From Psococerastis gibbosa (taxonomy: Eukaryota > Arthropoda > Insecta > Psocodea > Psocidae): 64,000 nt of DNA. The stretch is from the NCBI GenBank assembly GCA_963971405.1, contig OZ020490.1:34683464-34747463 (forward strand), read 5' to 3'. Of this stretch, positions 16,301 to 32,100 are shown one piece after another. The position numbers were made by a program, and so were the translations under genes. Within the stretch, counting starts at the first letter, position 1; the number at the start of each line of letters is the position of its first letter. The notes under the pieces are model-generated. The model worked only from the letters and a program-made list of their open reading frames with translations. It was not told the DNA's origin and did no database searches.

Positions 16301-17643
16301 CTATTTTTCGTATTCATGTCAAATGAATTTTTTTTAGCTAAATTTAAACCGATTTACCTGCAGGAGCAATTTCTTAATGTTAAGTACAATACAGTGAGCC
16401 AAAATAAGCAAAATTTAGACACCCATTTTTTTTCAAGACCTTTAAAAAAAATAAAATAAGTAAATAGCTATTTTTCGTATTCTTGTCTAATGAATTTTTT
16501 TTAGCTACATTTACACCGATGAACACGTAGGAGCAATAGCTTAATGTTAAGTACAATACAGTGAGCCAAAATATGCAAAATTACGACACCCATATCTTTT
16601 CAAGACCTTTAAAAAAAATAAAATAATTATATAGCTATTTTTCGTATTCTTGTCTAATGAATTTTTTTTAGCTACATTTACTCCGATGAACACGTAGGAG
16701 CAATAGCTTAATGTTAAGTACAATAAAATGAGCCAAAATATGCAAAATTAAGACACGCATATCTTTTCAAGACCTTTAAAAAAAATAAAATAAGTAAATA
16801 GCTATTTTTCGAATTCCTGCCGTAAGAATTTTTTTTAGCAACATTTACACCGATGAACATGCAGGAGCAATTTCTTAATGTTAAGTACAATACAGTGAGC
16901 CAAAATAAGCTAAATTAAGACACCCATATCATTTCAAGACCTTTAAAAAAAATAAAATAATTATATAGCTATTTTTCGTATTCTTGTCTAATGAATTTTT
17001 TTTATCTACATTTACACCGATGAACACGTAGGAGCAATAGCTTAATGTTAAGTACAATAAAATGAGCCAAAATATGCAAAATTAAGACACGCATATCTTT
17101 TCAAGACCTTTAAAAAAAATAAAATAAGTGTATAGCTATTTTTCTTATTCTTGTCAAATGAATTTTTTTTAGCTAAATTTAAACCGATTTACGCGCAGGA
17201 GCAATTGCTTAATGTTAAGTACAATACAGTGAGCCAAAATAAGCAAAATTAAGACACCCATATCATTTCAAGACCTTTAAAAAAAATAAAATAAGTATAT
17301 AGCTATTTTTCGTATTCTTGCCGAATGAATTTTTTGTAGCTACATTTACACCGATGAACACGCAGGAGCAATTGCTTAATGTTAGGTACAACACAATGAG
17401 CCAAATTAAGCAAAATTAAGACACCCATATTTTTTCAAGACCTTTAAAAAAAATAAAATAAGTCAATAGCTATTTTTCGTATTCATATCGAATGAATTTT
17501 TTTTAGCTACATTTAAACCGATTAACACGCAAGCAATTGCTTAATGTTAAGTACAATACAATGAGCGAAAATAATCAAAATTAAGACACCCATATCATTT
17601 CGAGACCTTCAAAAAAATAAAATAAGTATATAGCTATTTTTCG
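10305..17643. repeat. Two tandem ~3.67-kb (22-monomer) higher-order repeats
   Basis: Rare variants recur 3669-3670 bp apart: TCGTACTCAT at 10305 and 13975, ACTCCGATGA at 13011 and 16680, and the ATCTAC form of the monomer start at 13335 and 17004. TTCATGCCAAATG near 10810 and 14480 also fits. Several independent markers at one shift indicate block duplication, not parallel mutation. Confidence 0.85.
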
Positions 17644-17683
17644 TATTCATGTCAAATGAATTTTTTTTAGCTAAATTGAAACC

Positions 17684-20600
17684 GATTTATCTGCAGGAGC
17701 AATTTCTTAATGTTAAGTACAATACAGTGAGCCAAAATAAGCAAAATTAAGACACCCATATCATTTCAAGACCTTTAAAAAAAATAAAATAAGTATATAG
17801 CTATTTTTCGTATTCTTACCGAATGAATTTTTTGTAGCTACATTTACACCGATGAACACGCAGGAGCAATTGCTTAATGTTAGGTACAACACAATGAGCC
17901 AAAATAAGCAAAATTAAGACACCCATATTTTTTCAAGACCTTTAAAAAAAATAAAATAAGTCAATAGCTATTTTTCGTATTCATATCGAATGAATTTTTT
18001 TTAGCTACATTTAAACCGATTAACACGCAAGCAATTGCTTAATGTTAAGTACAATACAATGAGCGAAAATAATCAAAATTAAGACACCCATATCATTTCG
18101 AGACCTTCAAAAAAATAAAATAAGTATATAGCTATTTTTCGTATTCATGTCAAATGAATTTTTTTTAGCTAAATTTAAACCGATTTACCTGCAGGAGCAA
18201 TTTCTTAATGTTAAGTACAATACAGTGAGCCAAAATAAGCAAAATTTAGACACCCATTTTTTTTCAAGACCTTTAAAAAAAATAAAATAATTGTATAGCT
18301 ATTTTTCGTATTCTTGTCTAATGAATTTTTTTTTAGCTAAATTTACACCGATGAACACGTAGGAGCAATAGCTTAATGTTAAGTACAATACAGTGAGCCA
18401 AAATATGCAAAATTACGACACCCATATCTTTTCAAGACCTTTAAAAAAAATAAAATAAGTATATAGCTTTTTTTCGTATTCTTGTCAAATGAATTTTTTT
18501 TAGCTAAATTTAAACCGATTTACGTGCAGGAGCAATTGCTTAATGTTAAGTACAATACAGTGAGCCAAAATAAGCAAAATTAAGACACCCATATAACTTC
18601 ATGACCTTTAAAAAAAATAAAATAAGTAAATAGCTATTTTTCGTATTCTTGCCGTATGAATTTTTTTAAGCTACATTTACACCGATGAACACGCAGGAGC
18701 AATTGCTTAATGTTAGGTACAATACAATGAGCCAAAATAAGCAAAATTAAGACACCCATATTTTTTCAAGGCCTTTAAAAAAAATAAAATAAGTCAATAG
18801 CTATTTTTCGTACTCATATCGAATGAATTTTTTTTAGCTAAATTTAAACCGATTTACCTGCAGGAGCAATTTCTTAATGTTAAGTACAATACAGTGAGCC
18901 TAAATAAGCAAAATTTAGACACCCATTTTTTTTCAAGACCTTTAAAAAAATAAAATAAGTAAATAGCTATTTTTCGAATTCTTGCCGTAAGAATTTTTTT
19001 TAGCAACATTTACACCGATGAACATGCAGGAGCAATTGCTCAATTTTAAGTACAATACAATGAGCCAAAATAAGCTAAATTAAGACACCCATATCATTTC
19101 AAGACCTTTAAAAAAAATAAAATAATTATATAGCTATTTCTCGTATTCTTGTCTAATGAATTTTTTTTAGCTACATTTACACCGATGAACACGTAGGAGC
19201 AATAGCTTAATGTTTAGTACAATACAATGAGCCAAAATAAGCAAAATTTAGACACCCATATCATTCCAGACCTTTAAAAAAAATAAAATAAGTAAATAGC
19301 CATTTTTCGTATTCATGTCAAATGAATTTTTTTTAGCTAAATTTAAACCGATTTACCTGCAGGAGCAATTTCTTAATGTTAACTACAATACAGTGAGCCT
19401 AAATAAGCAAAATTTAGACACCCATATCATTTCAAGACCTTTAAAAAAAATAAAATAAGTATATAGCTATTTTTCGTATTCTTACCGAATGAATTTTTTG
19501 TAGCTACATTTACACCGATGAACACGCAGGAGCAATTGCTTAATGTTAGGTACAACACAATGAGCCAAAATAAGCAAAATTAAGACACCCATATTTTTTC
19601 AAGACCTTTAAAAAAAATAAAATAAGTAAATAGCTATTTTTCGAATTCCTGCCGTAAGAATTTTTTTTAGCAACATTTACACCGATGAACATGCAGGAGC
19701 AATTTCTTAATGTTAAGTACAATACAGTGAGCCAAAATAAGCTAAATTAAGACACCCATATCATTTCAAGACCTTTAAAAAAAATAAAATAATTATATAG
19801 CTATTTTTCGTATTCTTGTCTAATGAATTTTTTTTATCTACATTTACACCGATGAACACGTAGGAGCAATAGCTTAATGTTAAGTACAATAAAATGAGCC
19901 AAAATATGCAAAATTAAGACACGCATATCTTTTCAAGACCTTTAAAAAAAATAAAATAAGTGTATAGCTATTTTTCTTATTCTTGTCAAATGAATTTTTT
20001 TTAGCTAAATTTAAACCGATTTACGCGCAGGAGCAATTGCTTAATGTTAAGTACAATACAGTGAGCCAAAATAAGCAAAATTAAGACACCCATATCATTT
20101 CAAGACCTTTAAAAAAAATAAAATAAGTATATAGCTATTTTTCGTATTCTTGCCGAATGAATTTTTTGTAGCTACATTTACACCGATGAACACGCAGGAG
20201 CAATTGCTTAATGTTAGGTACAACACAATGAGCCAAAATAAGCAAAATTAAGACACCCATATTTTTTCAAGACCTTTAAAAAAAATAAAATAAGTCAATA
20301 GCTATTTTTCGTATTCATATCGAATGAATTTTTTTTAGCTACATTTAAACCGATTAACACGCAAGCAATTGCTTAATGTTAAGTACAATACAATGAGCGA
20401 AAATAATCAAAATTAAGACACCCATATCATTTCGAGACCTTCAAAAAAATAAAATAAGTATATAGCTATTTTTCGTATTCATGTCAAATGAATTTTTTTT
20501 AGCTAAATTTAAACCGATTTACCTGCAGGAGCAATTTCTTAATGTTAACTACAATACAGTGAGCCTAAATAAGCAAAATTTAGACACCCATATCATTTCA

Positions 20601-23600
20601 AGACCTTTAAAAAAAATAAAATAAGTATATAGCTATTTTTCGTATTCTTACCGAATGAATTTTTTGTAGCTACATTTACACCGATGAACACGCAGGAGCA
20701 ATTGCTTAATGTTAGGTACAACACAATGAGCCAAAATAAGCAAAATTAAGACACCCATATTTTTTCAAGACCTTTAAAAAAAATAAAATAAGTAAATAGC
20801 TATTTTTCGAATTCCTGCCGTAAGAATTTTTTTTAGCAACATTTACACCGATGAACATGCAGGAGCAATTTCTTAATGTTAAGTACAATACAGTGAGCCA
20901 AAATAAGCTAAATTAAGACACCCATATCATTTCAAGACCTTTAAAAAAAATAAAATAATTATATAGCTATTTTTCGTATTCTTGTCTAATGAATTTTTTT
21001 TATCTACATTTACACCGATGAACACGTAGGAGCAATAGCTTAATGTTAAGTACAATAAAATGAGCCAAAATATGCAAAATTAAGACACGCATATCTTTTC
21101 AAGACCTTTAAAAAAAATAAAATAAGTGTATAGCTATTTTTCTTATTCTTGTCAAATGAATTTTTTTTAGCTAAATTTAAACCGATTTACGCGCAGGAGC
21201 AATTGCTTAATGTTAAGTACAATACAGTGAGCCAAAATAAGCAAAATTAAGACACCCATATCATTTCAAGACCTTTAAAAAAAATAAAATAAGTATATAG
21301 CTATTTTTCGTATTCTTGCCGAATGAATTTTTTGTAGCTACATTTACACCGATGAACACGCAGGAGCAATTGCTTAATGTTAGGTACAACACAATGAGCC
21401 AAAATAAGCAAAATTAAGACACCCATATTTTTTCAAGACCTTTAAAAAAAATAAAATAAGTCAATAGCTATTTTTCGTATTCATATCGAATGAATTTTTT
21501 TTAGCTACATTTAAACCGATTAACACGCAAGCAATTGCTTAATGTTAAGTACAATACAATGAGCGAAAATAATCAAAATTAAGACACCCATATCATTTCG
21601 AGACCTTCAAAAAAATAAAATAAGTATATAGCTATTTTTCGTATTCATGTCAAATGAATTTTTTTTAGCTAAATTGAAACCGATTTATCTGCAGGAGCAA
21701 TTTCTTAATGTTAAGTACAATACAGTGAGCCAAAATAAGCAAAATTAAGACACCCATATCATTTCAAGACCTTTAAAAAAAATAAAATAAGTATATAGCT
21801 ATTTTTCGTATTCTTACCGAATGAATTTTTTGTAGCTACATTTACACCGATGAACACGCAGGAGCAATTGCTTAATGTTAGGTACAACACAATGAGCCAA
21901 AATAAGCAAAATTAAGACACCCATATTTTTTCAAGACCTTTAAAAAAAATAAAATAAGTCAATAGCTATTTTTCGTATTCATATCGAATGAATTTTTTTT
22001 AGCTACATTTAAACCGATTAACACGCAAGCAATTGCTTAATGTTAAGTACAATACAATGAGCGAAAATAATCAAAATTAAGACACCCATATCATTTCGAG
22101 ACCTTCAAAAAAATAAAATAAGTATATAGCTATTTTTCGTATTCATGTCAAATGAATTTTTTTTAGCTAAATTTAAACCGATTTACCTGCAGGAGCAATT
22201 TCTTAATGTTAAGTACAATACAGTGAGCCAAAATAAGCAAAATTTAGACACCCATTTTTTTTCAAGACCTTTAAAAAAAATAAAATAATTGTATAGCTAT
22301 TTTTCGTATTCTTGTCTAATGAATTTTTTTTTAGCTAAATTTACACCGATGAACACGTAGGAGCAATAGCTTAATGTTAAGTACAATACAGTGAGCCAAA
22401 ATATGCAAAATTACGACACCCATATCTTTTCAAGACCTTTAAAAAAAATAAAATAAGTATATAGCTTTTTTTCGTATTCTTGTCAAATGAATTTTTTTTA
22501 GCTAAATTTAAACCGATTTACGTGCAGGAGCAATTGCTTAATGTTAAGTACAATACAGTGAGCCAAAATAAGCAAAATTAAGACACCCATATAACTTCAT
22601 GACCTTTAAAAAAAATAAAATAAGTAAATAGCTATTTTTCGTATTCTTGCCGAATGAATTTTTTTAAGCTACATTTACACCGATGAACACGCAGGAGCAA
22701 TTGCTTAATGTTAAGTACAATACAGTGAGCCAAAATAAGCAAAATTAAGACACCCATATAACTTCATGACCTTTAAAAAAAATAAAATAAGTATATAGCT
22801 ATTTTTCGTATTCTTGCCGTATGAATTTTTTTAAGCTACATTTACACCGATGAACACGCAGGAGCAATTGCTTAATGTTAGGTACAATACAATGAGCCAA
22901 AATAAGCAAAATTAAGACACCCATATTTTTTCAAGGCCTTTAAAAAAAATAAAATAAGTCAATAGCTATTTTTCGTACTCATATCGAATGAATTTTTTTT
23001 AGCTAAATTTAAACCGATTTACCTGCAGGAGCAATTTCTTAATGTTAAGTACAATACAGTGAGCCTAAATAAGCAAAATTTAGACACCCATTTTTTTTCA
23101 AGACCTTTAAAAAAATAAAATAAGTAAATAGCTATTTTTCGAATTCTTGCCGTAAGAATTTTTTTTAGCAACATTTACACCGATGAACATGCAGGAGCAA
23201 TTGCTCAATTTTAAGTACAATACAATGAGCCAAAATAAGCTAAATTAAGACACCCATATCATTTCAAGACCTTTAAAAAAAATAAAATAATTATATAGCT
23301 ATTTCTCGTATTCTTGTCTAATGAATTTTTTTTAGCTACATTTACACCGATGAACACGTAGGAGCAATAGCTTAATGTTTAGTACAATACAATGAGCCAA
23401 AATAAGCAAAATTTAGACACCCATATCATTCCAGACCTTTAAAAAAAATAAAATAAGTAAATAGCCATTTTTCGTATTCATGTCAAATGAATTTTTTTTA
23501 GCTAAATTTAAACCGATTTACCTGCAGGAGCAATTTCTTAATGTTAACTACAATACAGTGAGCCTAAATAAGCAAAATTTAGACACCCATATCATTTCAA

Positions 23601-25800
23601 GACCTTTAAAAAAAATAAAATAAGTATATAGCTATTTTTCGTATTCTTACCGAATGAATTTTTTGTAGCTACATTTACACCGATGAACACGCAGGAGCAA
23701 TTGCTTAATGTTAGGTACAACACAATGAGCCAAAATAAGCAAAATTAAGACACCCATATTTTTTCAAGACCTTTAAAAAAAATAAAATAAGTCAATAGCT
23801 ATTTTTCGTATTCATATCGAATGAATTTTTTTTAGCTAAATTTAAACCGATTTACCTGCAGGAGCAATTTCTTAATGTTAAGTACAATACAGTGAGCCAA
23901 AATAAGCAAAATTTAGACACCCATTTTTTTTCAAGACCTTTAAAAAAAATAAAATAATTATATAGCTATTTTTCGTATTCTTGTCTAATGAATTTTTTTT
24001 TAGCTAAATTTACACCGATGAACACGTAGGAGCAATAGCTTAATGTTAAGTACAATACAGTGAGCCAAAATATGCAAAATTACGACACCCATATCTTTTC
24101 AAAACCTTTAAAAAAAATAAAATAAGTATTTAGCTTTTTTTCGTATTCTTGTCAAATGAATTTTTTTTAGCTAAATTTAAACCGATTTACGTGCAGGAGC
24201 AATTGCTTAATGTTAAGTGCAATACAGTGAGCCAAAATAAGCAAAATTAAGACACCCATATAACTTCATGACCTTTAAAAAAAATAAAATAAGTAAATAG
24301 CTATTTTTCGTATTCTTGCCGTATGAATTTTTTTAAGCTACATTTACACCGATGAACACGCAGGAGCAATTGCTTAATGTTAGGTACAATACAATGAGCC
24401 AAAATAAGCAAAATTAAGACACCCATATTTTTTCAAGACCTTTAAAAAAAATAAAATAAGTCAATAGCTATTTTTCGTATTCATATCGAATGAATTTTTT
24501 TTAGCTAAATTTAAACCGATTTACCTGCAGGAGCAATTTCTTAATGTTAAGTACAATACAGTGAGCCTAAATAAGCAAAATTTAGACACCCATTTTTTTT
24601 CAAGACCTTTAAAAAAATAAAATAAGTAAATAGCTATTTTTCGAATTCTTGCCGTAAGAATTTTTTTTAGCAACATTTACACCGATGAACATGCAGGAGC
24701 AATTGCTCAATTTTAAGTACAATACAATGAGCCAAAATAAGCTAAATTAAGACACCCATATCATTTCAAGACCTTTAAAAAAAATAAAATAATTATATAG
24801 CTATTTCTCGTATTCTTGTCTAATGAATTTTTTTTAGCTACATTTACACCGATGAACACGTAGGAGCAATAGCTTAATGTTTAGTACAATACAATGAGCC
24901 AAAATAAGCAAAATTTAGACACCCATATCATTCCAGACCTTTAAAAAAATAAAATAAGTAAATAGCCATTTTTCGTATTCTTGTCAAATGAATTTTTTGT
25001 AGCTACATTTACACCGATGAACACGCAGGAGCAATTGCTTAATGTTAGGTACAACACAATGAGCCAAAATAAGCAAAATTAAGACACCCATATCATTTCA
25101 AGACCTTTAAAAAAAATAAAATAAGTCAATAGCTATTTTTCGTATTCATATCGAATGAATTTTTTTTAGCTACATTTAAACCGATTAACACGCAGGAGCA
25201 ATTGCTTAATGTTAAGTACAATACAATGAGCGAAAATAATCAAAACTAAGACACCCATATCATTTCGAGACCTTCAGAAAAATAAAATAAGTATATAGCT
25301 ATTTTTCGTATTCATGTCAAATGAATTTTTTTTAGCTAAATTTAAACCGATTTACCTGCAGGAGCAATTTCTTAATGTTAAGTACAATACAGTGAGCCAA
25401 AATAAGCAAAATTTAGACACCCATTTTTTTTCAAGACCTTTAAAAAAAATAAAATAAGTAAATAGCTATTTTTCGTATTCTTGTCTAATGAATTTTTTTT
25501 AGCTACATTTACACCGATGAACACGTAGGAGCAATAGCTTAATGTTAAGTACAATACAGTGAGCCAAAATATGCAAAATTACGACACCCATATCTTTTCA
25601 AAACCTTTAAAAAAAATAAAATAAGTATATAGCTTTTTTTCGTATTCTTGTCAAATGAATTTTTTTTAGCTAAATTTAAACCGATTTACGTGCAGGAGCA
25701 ATTGCTTAATGTTAAGTGCAATACAGTGAGCCAAAATAAGCAAAATTAAGACACCCATATAACTTCATGACCTTTAAAAAAAATAAAATAAGTAAATAGC
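17684..25800. repeat. ~4-kb higher-order repeat pair, 24 monomers with one extra monomer in the second copy
   Basis: GATTTATCTG is at 17684 and 21682, 3998 bp apart (24 monomers). The later marker CAAGGCC is at 18767 and 22932, 4165 bp apart (25 monomers). The second copy gained one monomer in between: two successive units with the ATAACTTCATGACC form sit at about 22590 and 22757. A smaller seven-monomer duplication (1166 bp) is nested here, with ATCTAC starts at 19836 and 21002. Confidence 0.8.
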
Positions 25801-26199
25801 TATTTTTCGTATTCTTGCCGTATGAATTTTTTTAAGCTACATTTACACCGATGAACACGCAGGAGCAATTGCTTAATGTTAGGTACAATACAATGAGCCA
25901 AAATAAGCAAAATTAAGACACCCATATTTTTTCAAGACCTTTAAAAAAAATAAAATAAGTCAATAGCTATTTTTCGTATTCATATCGAATGAATTTTTTT
26001 TAGCTAAATTTAAACCGATTTACCTGCAGGAGCAATTTCTTAATGTTAAGTACAATACAGTGAGCCTAAATAAGCAAAATTTAGACACCCATTTTTTTTC
26101 AAGACCTTTAAAAAAATAAAATAAGTAAATAGCTATTTTTCGAATTCTTGCCGTAAGAATTTTTTTTAGCAACATTTACACCGATGAACATGCAGGAGC

Positions 26200-29100
26200 A
26201 ATTGCTCAATTTTAAGTACAATACAATGAGCCAAAATAAGCAAAATTTAGACACCCATATCATTCCAGACCTTTAAAAAAATAAAATAAGTAAATAGCCA
26301 TTTTTCGTATTCTTGTCAAATGAATTTTTTGTAGCTACATTTACACCGATGAACACGCAGGAGCAATTGCTTAATGTTAGGTACAACACAATGAGCCAAA
26401 ATAAGCAAAATTAAGACACCCATATCATTTCAAGACCTTTAAAAAAAATAAAATAAGTCAATAGCTATTTTTCGTATTCATATCGAATGAATTTTTTTTA
26501 GCTACATTTAAACCGATTAACACGCAGGAGCAATTGCTTAATGTTAAGTACAATACAATGAGCGAAAATAATCAAAACTAAGACACCCATATCATTTCGA
26601 GACCTTCAGAAAAATAAAATAAGTATATAGCTATTTTTCGTATTCATGTCAAATGAATTTTTTTTAGCTAAATTTAAACCGATTTACCTGCAGGAGCAAT
26701 TTCTTAATGTTAAGTACCAAACAGTGAGCCAAAATAAGCAAAATTTAGACACCCATTTTTTTTCAAGACCTTTAAAAAAAATAAAATAAGTAAATAGCTA
26801 TTTTTCGTATTCTTGTCTAATGAATTTTTTTTAGCTACATTTACACCGATGAACACGTAGGAGCAATAGCTTAATGTTAAGTACAATACAGTGAGCCAAA
26901 ATATGCAAAATTACGACACCCATATCTTTTCAAGACCTTTAAAAAAAATAAAATAAGTATATAGCTATTTTTCGTATTCTTGTCAAATGAATTTTTTTTA
27001 GCTAAATTTAAACCGATTTACGCGCAGGAGCAATTGCTTAATGTTAAGTACAATACAGTGAGCCAAAATAATCAAAATTAAGACACCCATATCATTTCGA
27101 GACCTTCAAAAAAATAAAATAAGTATATAGCTATTTTTCGTATTCATTTCAAATGAATTTTTTTTAGCTAAATTTAAACCGATTTACCTGCAGGAGCAAT
27201 TTCTTAATGTTAAGTACAATACAGTGAGCCAAAATAAGCAAAATTTAGACACCCATTTTTTTTCAAGACCTTTAAAAAAATAAAATAAGTAAATAGCTAT
27301 TTTTCGAATTCCTGCCGTAAGAATTTTTTTTAGCAACATTTACACCGATGAACATGCAGGAGCAATTTCTTAATGTTAAGTACAATACAGTGAGCCAAAA
27401 TAAGCTAAATTAAGACACCCATATCATTTCAAGACCTTTAAAAAAAATAAAATAATGATATAGCTATTTTTCGTATTCTTGTCTAATGAATTTTTATTAG
27501 CTACATTTACACCGATGAACACGTAGGAGCAATAGCTTAATGTTAAGTACAATAAAATGAGCCAAAATATGCAAAATTAAGACACGCATATCTTTTCAAG
27601 ACCTTTAAAAAAAATAAAATAAGTATATAGCTATTTTTCTTATTCTTGTCAAATGAATTTTTTTTAGCTAAATTTAAACCGATTTACGCGCAGGAGCAAT
27701 TGCTTAATGTTAAGTACAATACAGTGAGCCAAAATAAGCAAAATTAAGACACCCATATCATTTCAAGACCTTTAAAAAAAATAAAATAAGTATATAGCTA
27801 TTTTTCGTATTCTTGCCGAATGAATTTTTTGTAGCTACATTTACACCGATGAACACGCAGGAGCAATTGCTTAATGTTAAGTACAATACAGTGAGCCAAA
27901 ATAAGCAAAATTAAGACACCCATATCATTTCAAGACCTTTAAAAAAAATAAAATAAGTATATAGCTATTTTTCGTATTCTTGCCGTAAGAATTTTTTTTA
28001 GCAACATTTACACCGATGAACATGCAGGAGCAATTGCTCAATTTTAAGTACAATACAATGAGCCAAAATAAGCTAAATTAAGACACCCATATCATTTCAA
28101 GACCTTTAAAAAAAATAAAATAATTATATAGCTATTTCTCGTATTCTTGTCTAATGAATTTTTTTTAGCTACATTTACACCGATGAACACGTAGGAGCAA
28201 TAGCTTAATGTTTAGTACAATACAATGAGCCAAAATAAGCAAAATTTAGACACCCATATCATTCCAGACCTTTAAAAAAATAAAATAAGTAAATAGCCAT
28301 TTTTCGTATTCTTGTCAAATGAATTTTTTGTAGCTACATTTACACCGATGAACACGCAGGAGCAATTGCTTAATGTTAGGTACAACACAATGAGCCAAAA
28401 TAAGCAAAATTAAGACACCCATATCATTTCAAGACCTTTAAAAAAAATAAAATAAGTCAATAGCTATTTTTCGTATTCATATCGAATGAATTTTTTTTAG
28501 CTACATTTAAACCGATTAACACGCAGGAGCAATTGCTTAATGTTAAGTACAATACAATGAGCGAAAATAATCAAAACTAAGACACCCATATCATTTCGAG
28601 ACCTTCAGAAAAATAAAATAAGTATATAGCTATTTTTCGTATTCATGTCAAATGAATTTTTTTTAGCTAAATTTAAACCGATTTACCTGCAGGAGCAATT
28701 TCTTAATGTTAAGTACCAAACAGTGAGCCAAAATAAGCAAAATTTAGACACCCATTTTTTTTCAAGACCTTTAAAAAAAATAAAATAAGTAAATAGCTAT
28801 TTTTCGTATTCTTGTCTAATGAATTTTTTTTAGCTACATTTACACCGATGAACACGTAGGAGCAATAGCTTAATGTTAAGTACAATACAGTGAGCCAAAA
28901 TATGCAAAATTACGACACCCATATCTTTTCAAGACCTTTAAAAAAAATAAAATAAGTATATAGCTATTTTTCGTATTCTTGTCAAATGAATTTTTTTTAG
29001 CTAAATTTAAACCGATTTACGCGCAGGAGCAATTGCTTAATGTTAAGTACAATACAGTGAGCCAAAATAATCAAAATTAAGACACCCATATCATTTCGAG

Positions 29101-32100
29101 ACCTTCAAAAAAATAAAATAAGTATATAGCTATTTTTCGTATTCATTTCAAATGAATTTTTTTTAGCTAAATTTAAACCGATTTACCTGCAGGAGCAATT
29201 TCTTAATGTTAAGTACAATACAGTGAGCCAAAATAAGCAAAATTTAGACACCCATTTTTTTTCAAGACCTTTAAAAAAATAAAATAAGTAAATAGCTATT
29301 TTTCGAATTCCTGCCGTAAGAATTTTTTTTAGCAACATTTACACCGATGAACATGCAGGAGCAATTTCTTAATGTTAAGTACAATACAGTGAGCCAAAAT
29401 AAGCTAAATTAAGACACCCATATCATTTCAAGACCTTTAAAAAAAATAAAATAATTATATAGCTATTTTTCGTATTCTTGTCTAATGAATTTTTATTAGC
29501 TACATTTACACCGATGAACACGTAGGAGCAATAGCTTAATGTTAAGTACAATAAAATGAGCCAAAATATGCAAAATTAAGACACGCATATCTTTTCAAGA
29601 CCTTTAAAAAAAATAAAATAAGTATATAGCTATTTTTCTTATTCTTGTCAAATGAATTTTTTTTAGCTAAATTTAAACCGATTTACGCGCAGGAGCAATT
29701 GCTTAATGTTAAGTACAATACAGTGAGCCAAAATAAGCAAAATTAAGACACCCATATCATTTCAAGACCTTTAAAAAAAATAAAATAAGTATATAGCTAT
29801 TTTTCGTATTCTTGCCGAATGAATTTTTTGTAGCTACATTTACACCGATGAACACGCAGGAGCAATTGCTTAATGTTAAGTACAATACAGTGAGCCAAAA
29901 TAAGCAAAATTAAGACACCCATATCATTTCAAGACCTTTAAAAAAAATAAAATAAGTATATAGCTATTTTTCGTATTCTTGCCGTAAGAATTTTTTTTAG
30001 CAACATTTACACCGATGAACATGCAGGAGCAATTGCTCAATTTTAAGTACAATACAATGAGCCAAAATAAGCTAAATTAAGACACCCATATCATTTCAAG
30101 ACCTTTAAAAAAAATAAAATAATTATATAGCTATTTCTCGTATTCTTGTCTAATGAATTTTTTTTAGCTACATTTACACCGATGAACACGTAGGAGCAAT
30201 AGCTTAATGTTTAGTACAATACAATGAGCCAAAATAAGCAAAATTTAGACACCCATATCATTCCAGACCTTTAAAAAAATAAAATAAGTAAATAGCCATT
30301 TTTCGTATTCTTGTCAAATGAATTTTTTGTAGCTACATTTACACCGATGAACACGCAGGAGCAATTGCTTAATGTTAGGTACAACACAATGAGCCAAAAT
30401 AAGCAAAATTAAGACACCCATATCATTTCAAGACCTTTAAAAAAAATAAAATAAGTCAATAGCTATTTTTCGTATTCATATCGAATGAATTTTTTTTAGC
30501 TACATTTAAACCGATTAACACGCAGGAGCAATTGCTTAATGTTAAGTACAATACAATGAGCGAAAATAATCAAAACTAAGACACCCATATCATTTCGAGA
30601 CCTTCAGAAAAATAAAATAAGTATATAGCTATTTTTCGTATTCATGTCAAATGAATTTTTTTTAGCTAAATTTAAACCGATTTACCTGCAGGAGCAATTT
30701 CTTAATGTTAAGTACAATACAGTGAGCCAAAATAAGCAAAATTTAGACACCCATTTTTTTTCAAGACCTTTAAAAAAAATAAAATAAGTAAATAGCTATT
30801 TTTCGTATTCTTGTCTAATGAATTTTTTTTAGCTACATTTACACCGATGAACACGTAGGAGCAATAGCTTAATGTTAAGTACAATACAGTGAGCCAAAAT
30901 ATGCAAAATTACGACACCCATATCTTTTCAAAACCTTTAAAAAAAATAAAATAAGTATATAGCTTTTTTTCGTATTCTTGTCAAATGAATTTTTTTTAGC
31001 TAAATTTAAACCGATTTACGTGCAGGAGCAATTGCTTAATGTTAAGTGCAATACAGTGAGCCAAAATAAGCAAAATTAAGACACCCATATAACTTCATGA
31101 CCTTTAAAAAAAATAAAATAAGTAAATAGCTATTTTTCGTATTCTTGCCGTATGAATTTTTATAAGCTACATTTACACCGATGAACACGCAGGAGCAATT
31201 GCTTAATGTTAGGTACAATACAATGAGCCAAAATAAGCAAAATTAAGACACCCATATTTTTTCAAGACCTTTAAAAAAAATAAAATAAGTCAATAGCTAT
31301 TTTTCGTATTCATATCGAATGAATTTTTTTTAGCTAAATTTAAACCGATTTACCTGCAGGAGCAATTTCTTAATGTTAAGTACAATACAGTGAGCCTAAA
31401 TAAGCAAAATTTAGACACCCATTTTTTTTCAAGACCTTTAAAAAAATAAAATAAGTAAATAGCTATTTTTCGAATTCTTGCCGTAAGAATTTTTTTTAGC
31501 AACATTTACACCGATGAACATGCAGGAGCAATTGCTCAATTTTAAGTACAATACAATGAGCCAAAATAAGCAAAATTTAGACACCCATATCATTCCAGAC
31601 CTTTAAAAAAATAAAATAAGTAAATAGCCATTTTTCGTATTCTTGTCAAATGAATTTTTTGTAGCTACATTTACACCGATGAACACGCAGGAGCAATTGC
31701 TTAATGTTAGGTACAACACAATGAGCCAAAATAAGCAAAATTAAGACACCCATATCATTTCAAGACCTTTAAAAAAAATAAAATAAGTCAATAGCTATTT
31801 TTCGTATTCATATCGAATGAATTTTTTTTAGCTACATTTAAACCGATTAACACGCAGGAGCAATTGCTTAATGTTAAGTACAATACAATGAGCGAAAATA
31901 ATCAAAACTAAGACACCCATATCATTTCGAGACCTTCAGAAAAATAAAATAAGTATATAGCTATTTTTCGTATTCATGTCAAATGAATTTTTTTTAGCTA
32001 AATTTAAACCGATTTACCTGCAGGAGCAATTTCTTAATGTTAAGTACCAAACAGTGAGCCAAAATAAGCAAAATTTAGACACCCATTTTTTTTCAAGACC

